Shown piece after piece: positions 59,434-64,000 of a stretch of DNA of 64,000 nt. The stretch is from Hanleya hanleyi (lineage: Eukaryota; Mollusca; Polyplacophora; Lepidopleurida; Hanleyidae): the NCBI GenBank assembly GCA_036873755.1, contig JAVTVY010020534.1:19888-83887 (forward strand), given 5' to 3'. A model generated the notes under the pieces. The model ran no database searches. It was not told the DNA's origin and saw only the letters and a list, made by a program, of their open reading frames with translations. Numbering within the stretch: position 1 is the stretch's first letter; the number at the start of each line of letters is the position of its first letter. The position numbers and the translations under genes were made by a program.

Positions 59434-59904
59434 ATGACGGAGCATATAGTACTGGCGTATTTCAGCTTGACCCCCGAGGTTTTCCTGCACGTGTATGCGG
59501 ATAAGGTCGATATCATGGAGGAGGTGGGGGACATCTGTGATGCGGACCCTACACAACCGCGCCCGGCTCACATTCGTCTGTCCCGGGAGGGCTGGACCAA
59601 ATTCAAACGGGTGTTGTCTGGTGAACTGGACGGCGATCTCATCCACTTGTGTCACGATGTGTACATCCGACGCGGTCCTTTCTTTGCTCAATTGGCTCGG
59701 CTAGATGGGGGTACAGTGCATTTTACCCTTCACCCTGATCTATGGTCTGCATTGGAAGATGCCGTGGTAGATGTGGATGAAGTGCTTATCAAGCGGTCAT
59801 CAGACGAGTTGGACTGGTCATTGACCATGGCCACTGTGGAAGTCCACGAAGAAAATCAGAAAGAAACTCCGGCCCAAGATATACCCGTTATAAATAAACG
59901 ATAG
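59434..59904 (+). CDS. Polinton protein with PC4-like repeats, paralogue 2
   Basis: 156 residues. Clearly a tandem duplicate of the gene before it: 'GWTKFKRVLSGELDG' is identical, and 'LHPDLWSALEDAVVDVDEVL' matches 'LDPDLWSALEKVVPIVDQLF'. The remainder is strongly diverged, which shows which segments matter: the two helix-forming blocks and 'LIH' with the following strands. The start at 59434 was chosen because the alternative GTG lies 30 nt upstream inside the promoter. The last codons overlap the TATA box for the integrase. Confidence 0.65.
   Translation: MTEHIVLAYFSLTPEVFLHVYADKVDIMEEVGDICDADPTQPRPAHIRLSREGWTKFKRVLSGELDGDLIHLCHDVYIRRGPFFAQLARLDGGTVHFTLHPDLWSALEDAVVDVDEVLIKRSSDELDWSLTMATVEVHEENQKETPAQDIPVINKR
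59889..59896 (+). promoter_or_regulatory. TATA box of the integrase
   Basis: TATAAATA within the last codons of the preceding gene, 44 nt before the integrase ATG at 59933. Confidence 0.6.
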
Positions 59905-59932
59905 AGCCAGGGTCCATCATCATTGTGTCACC

Positions 59933-60988
59933 ATGAAGCGCTGGGAGAAGGTGTTGGATAACTTATACTACAGTCCCGACAGTCCGGCGGCCTATAGTGC
60001 ATTGTCGGCTCTCTATCGAGCGGCCAAACCCCAGGGGATACAACGTGCCCAAGTCCGAGATTGGTTAAGAAAACAAGACACCTATACCTTACATCGATCT
60101 GTCCGTCGCCATTTTCTACGGAACCGCGTCATCGTGGGAGGAATAGATGCCCAGTGGCAAGCGGATTTGGTGGATATGAGCGCCTTTGCCAAACACAACG
60201 ATGGGAATCGGTATATCTTGACGTGCATCGATATCCTATCCAAGTATGCGTGGGTGGTACCCATCCGGACGAAAACGGGGCGAATCTCATAGCGGCGTTC
60301 AAAGACATCTTCAAGACCGGGCGCAAACCTTTGTATTTGCAAACCGACGAAGGCACGGAATTCCTCAACAGACCGTTCCAAGCCTTTCTCAAGAAACAGA
60401 AGGTGTTTTTCTTCCATACGTACAACGAGACCAAGGCTTCCGTGGTGGAAAGGTTCAACAGGACATTCAAAGGCCGTATGTATAAATATTTCACCTACAA
60501 GAATACAAGGCGGTACATCGATGTTCTCCCGAAACTGGTGAGGGGTTACAATCGAGCCTATCATCGGAGTATAGAGAGAGCCCCCATTACAAGCCCAAGT
60601 CCGGCGTGTGTTGTACCCCAGGCCATCGCAGCGAACGACGAAGGCGGTGTACAAGGTCGGGGACCCTGTACGGATCAGTAAAGTCAAGGGCAAGTTCGAG
60701 AAAAGTTACTTGCCCAACTGGAGCGATGAGTACTTCCTGATTAAACGGCGCCTACCCCGACAGCGGCGAGTCTATGAACTGGAAGATCTTCAAGGGGAAC
60801 CGTTGCTAGGGACGTTTTACGAGACGGAATTACAGCCTGTCGTAAAAACACAGCAAGACTACTACACGGTGGAGCAGATTTTGAAAACGGAACGTCGACA
60901 TGGCAAACTGTTTCATTTCGTGAAATGGCAAGGTTGGCCCAGTTCCTTCAATTCCTGGGTCGCTGCCAACCAGGTGAAACGACTATAA
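59933..60988 (+). pseudogene. Polinton integrase with chromodomain, two frameshifts
   Basis: DDE integrase that catalyses insertion. The N-terminal helix-rich part includes 'QVRDWLRKQDTYTLHRSVRR'. The catalytic residues are Asp at about residue 78 (QWQADLVDM), Asp in LQTDEGTEF (about 60340) and Glu in SVVERFNRTFKG (about 60450). The C-terminal part has an SH3-like segment ('VYKVGDPVRISKVKGKFEKS') and a chromodomain ('HFVKWQGWPSSFNSWVA') ending at the stop 60986-60988. The reading frame changes near 60285 and returns near 60590-60610, so as given the gene does not encode a whole protein. All catalytic residues are otherwise preserved, so the breaks are recent or are sequence errors. Its stop codon lies inside the next TATA box. 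Confidence 0.9.
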
Positions 60989-60990
60989 AG
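60984..60990 (+). promoter_or_regulatory. TATA box overlapping the integrase stop
   Basis: TATAAAG, 55 nt before the ATG at 61039; shares bases with the TAA stop of the integrase. Confidence 0.6.
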
Positions 60991-61038
60991 CCAGACACCA
61001 CTGCCGTCCTCCTTCATTCCACGTCCGACCACAGTGCT

Positions 61039-61620
61039 ATGGACCAACAGCAGCTGCCTCTGAAGACAGCGTCTCGCAAAACGCGCAAAGCGCAAGTGGT
61101 CTTTGGGGTGATAGTGCTAACCCTGCTGAGTTTGTTGTACGGAGGTGTGTTTTACGACGTAGCCTATGTCAGCACGTTACTTAACCAACTGAGAACACCA
61201 GCCACCAGCGAAACCGGTCTACAGAGAGCACCAGTCGTATCGAGCCCAGTCACCACCACCACCACCACACCCCGTGTACAAGCCACGTCGAGCTCTACAC
61301 CTACACCAAGAACACCCACTACGTCTCAAGACCCACCGGATTTCATCCCTCACAGTGAACAGACAACGACCGCCGACGTTGTACCCATCACCACCATCAT
61401 CATCCCTGAACGTGAACAGACAACGACAACCGACGTTGTACCCACCACCACTCCAGTTCACTCATACGAAATTTACAAGAGAGGGTTACCACGACAACGG
61501 ATACACGTCGAACCATGGACCCACGGTGGCAGCATCCCTTCACGTGTCTCATCGCAGGACCGACGGGCTCCGGCAAAACGCACTTCGTCCGGAAGCTCCT
61601 TCAACACGCCGACAGCATGA
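61039..61620 (+). CDS. membrane-anchored Thr/Pro-rich Polinton protein
   Basis: 193 residues if read to 61620. A short cytosolic, basic N-terminus (SRKTRKAQ) leads into a transmembrane helix at about residues 20-42 (VVFGVIVLTLLSLLYGGVF). The rest is a Thr/Ser/Pro-rich stalk with runs of T and an internal repeat (about 17-20 residues, E-Q-T-T-T-x-D-V-V-P), like a mucin-type, probably O-glycosylated ectodomain of a type II membrane protein. The last 106 bp overlap the ATPase gene in another frame, and those C-terminal residues are less sure. No family recognised; a virion envelope or host-attachment role would be speculation. Confidence 0.6.
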   Translation: MDQQQLPLKTASRKTRKAQVVFGVIVLTLLSLLYGGVFYDVAYVSTLLNQLRTPATSETGLQRAPVVSSPVTTTTTTPRVQATSSSTPTPRTPTTSQDPPDFIPHSEQTTTADVVPITTIIIPEREQTTTTDVVPTTTPVHSYEIYKRGLPRQRIHVEPWTHGGSIPSRVSSQDRRAPAKRTSSGSSFNTPTA

Positions 61621-62123
61621 TCACCCCACCTATTGTCCGAGTGGTGTGGTGTTACGGAGAATGGCAGGCAGCGTATGCAGCAATGCCCCACATCACGTTC
61701 GTGGAAGGCCTACCCAACCTGGCCGATTTGGAACCCGACACCTTGGTGGTTCTGGATGATCTCATGGCGGAGACGGATGCGCGGGTCACCCAACTCTTTA
61801 CCAAAGGCAGCCACCATCGACGGCTCAGCATCATCTACATTGTGCAGAATCTGTTCAGTAAAAACAAAGAACATCGGAACATCAGCTTAAATGCCCACTA
61901 CCTGGTGGTCTTCAAAAACCCGAGAGATACCACTCAACTGCTGCACCTGGCGAGACAGATATATCCCGGCCGCACACCGTTTGCGTTGGAAGCCTTTAAA
62001 GATGCCACAACCCCTCAGCACGGGTATATGCTCTTCGACCTCAAGCAAGCCACCCCCGACCACCTTCGACTACGGACCGGCATCTTTCCCGGAGAGACCC
62101 ACCACGTGTACTTGCAAAAATAA
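61515..62123 (+). CDS. packaging ATPase (FtsK/HerA-like, A32 type)
   Basis: 202 residues, complete. P-loop NTPase that in Polintons and related viruses pumps the genome into the capsid. Walker A is GPTGSGKT at residues 15-22, directly after a hydrophobic strand; Walker B is LVVLDD at 77-82; then 'LSIIYIVQNLF' (about 94-104) forms the sensor-like strand with Gln, and 'LVVFKNPRD' follows at about 130-138. The size is normal for Polinton ATPases (about 200-260). It starts within the end of the preceding gene and I see no obvious TATA box; it may be expressed from the upstream transcript. Confidence 0.92.
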   Translation: MDPRWQHPFTCLIAGPTGSGKTHFVRKLLQHADSMITPPIVRVVWCYGEWQAAYAAMPHITFVEGLPNLADLEPDTLVVLDDLMAETDARVTQLFTKGSHHRRLSIIYIVQNLFSKNKEHRNISLNAHYLVVFKNPRDTTQLLHLARQIYPGRTPFALEAFKDATTPQHGYMLFDLKQATPDHLRLRTGIFPGETHHVYLQK

Positions 62124-62275
62124 TGTAAACACACCCACAGTGGCGCCCCCAGCTGGGATGTGTGTGTGTTTGATGATGGAGATAATAAAAAGAATGAATA
62201 CCACAGCAGGGTTGACTTTGTCTGTGAGGTGGATAAAAAGGGCAGAGTTGTGGGTTCTGGCATTAGTTGTACAGG
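62124..62275 (+). promoter_or_regulatory. intergenic region with TATA-like box
   Basis: GATAAAAA at 62232-62239, about 40 nt before the next ATG. The rest has no visible feature. Confidence 0.45.
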
Positions 62276-62617
62276 ATGTCTGCGCGAGTACGGAAGCACG
62301 CTCCCACGCTCCGTGTATTGAAGACGGCCCCACCCGAGTTGGTCCGAACCATTGTACGCGGTGCGGACCCTGACCTTGTACGCTGTCTGTGCGAGATCGG
62401 GTACAATCTGTTAAAAGGCAACGTACCACTGACTCCGGCTCAGAAGACCAAGTTGGCCAAGCATAAGACAGGTCTCCGAACCCTAGTCCATAAGCGGGTC
62501 CCACAAACACAAAAGAAAAAGGTGTTACAGAAAGGCGGCTTTCTCGGGGCCATCTTAGCACCGTTGGCCGCTTCCGTGTTGGGTCCAGTATTGGGTGGAC
62601 TCTTCGGCCGACAATGA
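62276..62617 (+). CDS. small basic virion protein with hydrophobic C-terminus
   Basis: 113 residues from the ATG at 62276. An N-terminal helical part ('LVRCLCEIGYNLLKGNVPL') precedes a Lys-rich centre ('TPAQKTKLAKHK') and a Gly/Ala/Leu-rich end (KGGFLGAILAPLAASVLGPV then LGGLFGRQ). The pattern is common in Polintons and adintoviruses next to the ATPase and structural genes. It has been compared with adenovirus core/membrane-lytic minor proteins, which I recall only loosely. A role in DNA condensation or membrane disruption within the particle is plausible. Confidence 0.75.
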   Translation: MSARVRKHAPTLRVLKTAPPELVRTIVRGADPDLVRCLCEIGYNLLKGNVPLTPAQKTKLAKHKTGLRTLVHKRVPQTQKKKVLQKGGFLGAILAPLAASVLGPVLGGLFGRQ

Positions 62618-62630
62618 ACCACACGAAAAA

Positions 62631-63475
62631 ATGGTCCTCGTCGAACCACGGTTGCTTCAAAACCTCCAATCGCCCTACCCTGTGCCACCTACGGTGAAGA
62701 CCATAAACACCCTCGATGGAGAGATGCAACAGATCTTACAGAGACCGGGGTTAAGCGACAGTGAGAAAGTACAACGGTACAATGAGACGCTTCAGCGGTA
62801 CATGACGTTCATGGACCAATACAAAACCCTCTCTACCCCAGCAACAGCACCACCACCACCACCACCACGTGACAGACCGCCGACCTCAGCACCGTTCCAA
62901 CAGCCGCCATTACCAGGGGTAGCCCCCACAGCCCCACAGTGGGTGGAAGACGAAGTGCTGAAGAGTGTACCTGCCTCGTTCAAGAAACAAGCTGGCCTGG
63001 TATTACAACGGATGAAACAGAATCCTAACATGACTTGGAATGATAAAGGCGAACTCCTGGTACAGAATCAGGTGGTCCCCGGCACCCACATGACGGATTT
63101 AGTGAATGATCTGATGCGTCAACGCAGATCGCACACCGATCCTCGAGGATGGGAGGTCTTCGCTCAAGGCTTGAAAGACATGCATGTACCACAGGAATTG
63201 GTGGGGAACCCCACCGCTGGGCCTTTATGCAGCAAACCCAGCAATCGCCGAGTCGTGCACCACGACTCTCACCACACCCTTCTTGGGAAGCCGACTGGGA
63301 ACCGGAGTCACCCCCCAAAACTCCACCACCATCACAACGGGCACCTTCTTTTCAGACCTTTAAAAAACCACCCTCGATCAGGACACCCCACACCTCCAGA
63401 GCCGTGACACGTAGCAAGTCAACGCGACGAACACGACGCCGCACACAACCGCCCAAGGCCTGGAACACCTATTAA
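62631..63475 (+). pseudogene. Polinton basic/Pro-rich structural protein, frameshifted near 63210
   Basis: Starts at the ATG at 62631 (in-frame TTG upstream is unlikely). The N-terminal helical part contains 'LDGEMQQILQRPGLSDSEK' and 'YNETLQRYMTFMDQYK', a pattern I know from Polinton proteins of unknown name encoded just before the jelly-roll gene. A Pro-rich linker with P-runs (about residues 80-110) is followed by 'KQNPNMTWNDKGELLVQNQV' (about 135-154). Around 63205-63220 the family-like sequence passes to another frame, which then ends in a very basic tail (RSKSTRRTRRRTQPPKAW) at the stop 63475. The uncorrected frame runs on to 63407. The stop overlaps the next TATA-like box. Confidence 0.75.
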
Positions 63476-63477
63476 AA
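63470..63477 (+). promoter_or_regulatory. TATA-like box overlapping the preceding stop
   Basis: TATTAAAA, 39 nt before the ATG at 63509; the TAA stop lies inside it. Confidence 0.55.
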
Positions 63478-63508
63478 CCAACAGCAGCAGCAGGACAGCT
63501 CAGTCGCC

Positions 63509-64000
63509 ATGTTTTACCTGACCCTACCCAGTAACAGTTTGCTGGATGTGTTTCCTGACAACACCGTGGCCAAGTACGTCACCCAGTTACCGCAACCGTT
63601 ACATTTACCTGGCCGGTGGGAATGCGGCCTCGTGGATATCCAATAGCCTTACTCGTGGTACAACGTGCGAGCCAATGAAGTGTGGTACGAGGTGACCTAC
63701 GAAGGCAAAAACACCCGACTCACCCTGCCCGAAGGCCAATACGATACCCCCAAAGAGTTCATGGGTGGGCTGTCAAAACTGATGCATTATAAGGTGCTAC
63801 GGGGGGTGACGAATACTTCAAGACCCATCAAAGCCTATCCCTTCAAGAATCACGTGGACTTCGATTACAACGCACACAACGACAAGGCACAGCTTATCGT
63901 CTCCGGTAAGGCGAGTGTCGTATTGAGTCCTATCCTACAGCAAATGCTGGGTTTCGATCTAAATACGTTCGCTGGTCCCACCGAACACCATGGCGAGATG
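63509..64000 (+). pseudogene. Polinton virion structural protein (minor capsid candidate), N-terminal part with stop
   Basis: Begins MFYLTLPSNSLLDVFPDNTV, the characteristic start of a widespread Polinton protein that I take to be a structural (probably minor capsid) protein. Codon 46 is an in-frame TAG (63644-63646) in a segment where the family is conserved ('VDIQ' then 'PYSWYNV'). The frame is open on both sides and continues to the window end, with 'PILQQMLGF' near the edge. One base change (for example from CAG/TAT-type codons) could explain the stop. The rest of the gene is outside the window. Confidence 0.75.

Larger units (their letters stand above)
57700..64000 (+). mobile_element. 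second Polinton/Maverick (adintovirus-like), left part
   Basis: GC-richer (about 50 percent) than all surroundings and densely coding on one strand. Contains chromodomain integrase, FtsK/HerA-type packaging ATPase and the typical small virion proteins of Polintons. The left boundary is somewhere between 57690 and 58340; the right end, with capsid and polymerase genes expected, is outside the window. Only four breaks are seen in 5.6 kb of coding sequence, so the insertion is much younger than the remnant at 22.5-30.7 kb, and it belongs to another lineage, judging from its different integrase. Confidence 0.88.

Noticed and set aside
60082..60693. 203-residue minus-strand frame
   Set aside because: Antisense to the integrase, whose plus-strand frames carry all catalytic motifs.
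61891..62729. long frames overlapping the ATPase and the small virion protein (62070-62729 minus, 61891-62373 plus)
   Set aside because: They arise from GC-rich coding sequence in other frames and show no family motifs.
1..64000. CRISPR array or bacterial operon
   Set aside because: The regular repeats are eukaryotic minisatellites or hairpins without unique spacers, and splice sites and eukaryotic retroelements show the DNA is from an animal nucleus.

Overview
The window looks like nuclear DNA of an AT-rich aquatic invertebrate, probably a lophotrochozoan such as a mollusc. That guess rests on the repeat types (Penelope-like, Polinton and CR1/L1-type elements, a tRNA-derived SINE, many hairpin MITEs) and on one host gene with ordinary GT-AG introns. 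It holds no prokaryotic operons, rRNA, canonical tRNA or CRISPR arrays.

One host gene can be recognised: a faxc-like (failed axon connections homologue, metaxin/GST-like) gene on the minus strand. It starts at 45527 and stops at 13329. Six coding exons can be placed by splice signals and matching phase: 45454-45527, 36676-36826, 30957-31058, 14545-14738, 13761-13877 and 13329-13435. Its introns contain most of the mobile DNA in the window. The third exon runs into a perfect 92-bp palindrome whose axis creates a stop codon, and the next segment of the protein (about 30 residues) was not found. The gene is therefore either broken or misassembled at that point.

Layout. 0-9 kb: scattered fragments of one Penelope-like reverse transcriptase family (longest copy 4862-6700) and hairpin elements. 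9.7-13.0 kb: a tandem duplication with 301-bp repeats and long hairpins. 13.3-14.7 kb: the three last faxc exons. 15-21 kb: MITEs, tandem repeats, an 84-bp-period minisatellite and more Penelope-like fragments. 22.55-30.66 kb: an internally deleted Polinton/Maverick, bounded by inverted repeats of about 1.1 kb, with decayed capsid, adenain-like protease and integrase genes. 31.2-33.1 kb: a CR1-like non-LTR retrotransposon. 34.1-36.4 kb: a SINE and nested TIR elements. 39.5-44.7 kb: a 3.6-kb TIR element with foldbacks nested in it, and an odd foldback whose arms are arrays of small palindromes. 46.3-47.7 kb: a decayed ORF cluster with a C2H2 zinc finger. 47.9-57.7 kb: a Penelope-like copy interrupted by a TIR element with XPG/PIN-like gene fragments, two large recent tandem duplications, and an L1-type ORF2 tail.

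57.8-64.0 kb: the left part of a second, much fresher Polinton (adintovirus-like). In order it encodes a small membrane protein, two tandem paralogues with a PC4-like look, a chromodomain integrase (two frameshifts), a membrane-anchored Thr/Pro-rich protein, a packaging ATPase, a small basic/hydrophobic virion protein, a basic Pro-rich protein (frameshift) and the start of a structural protein (in-frame stop). Most of these genes have their own TATA-like box 40-60 nt before the ATG, often overlapping the end of the preceding gene. Integrase would insert the element, the ATPase would load DNA into capsids, and the structural proteins would form the particle. The polymerase and major capsid genes would lie beyond the window.
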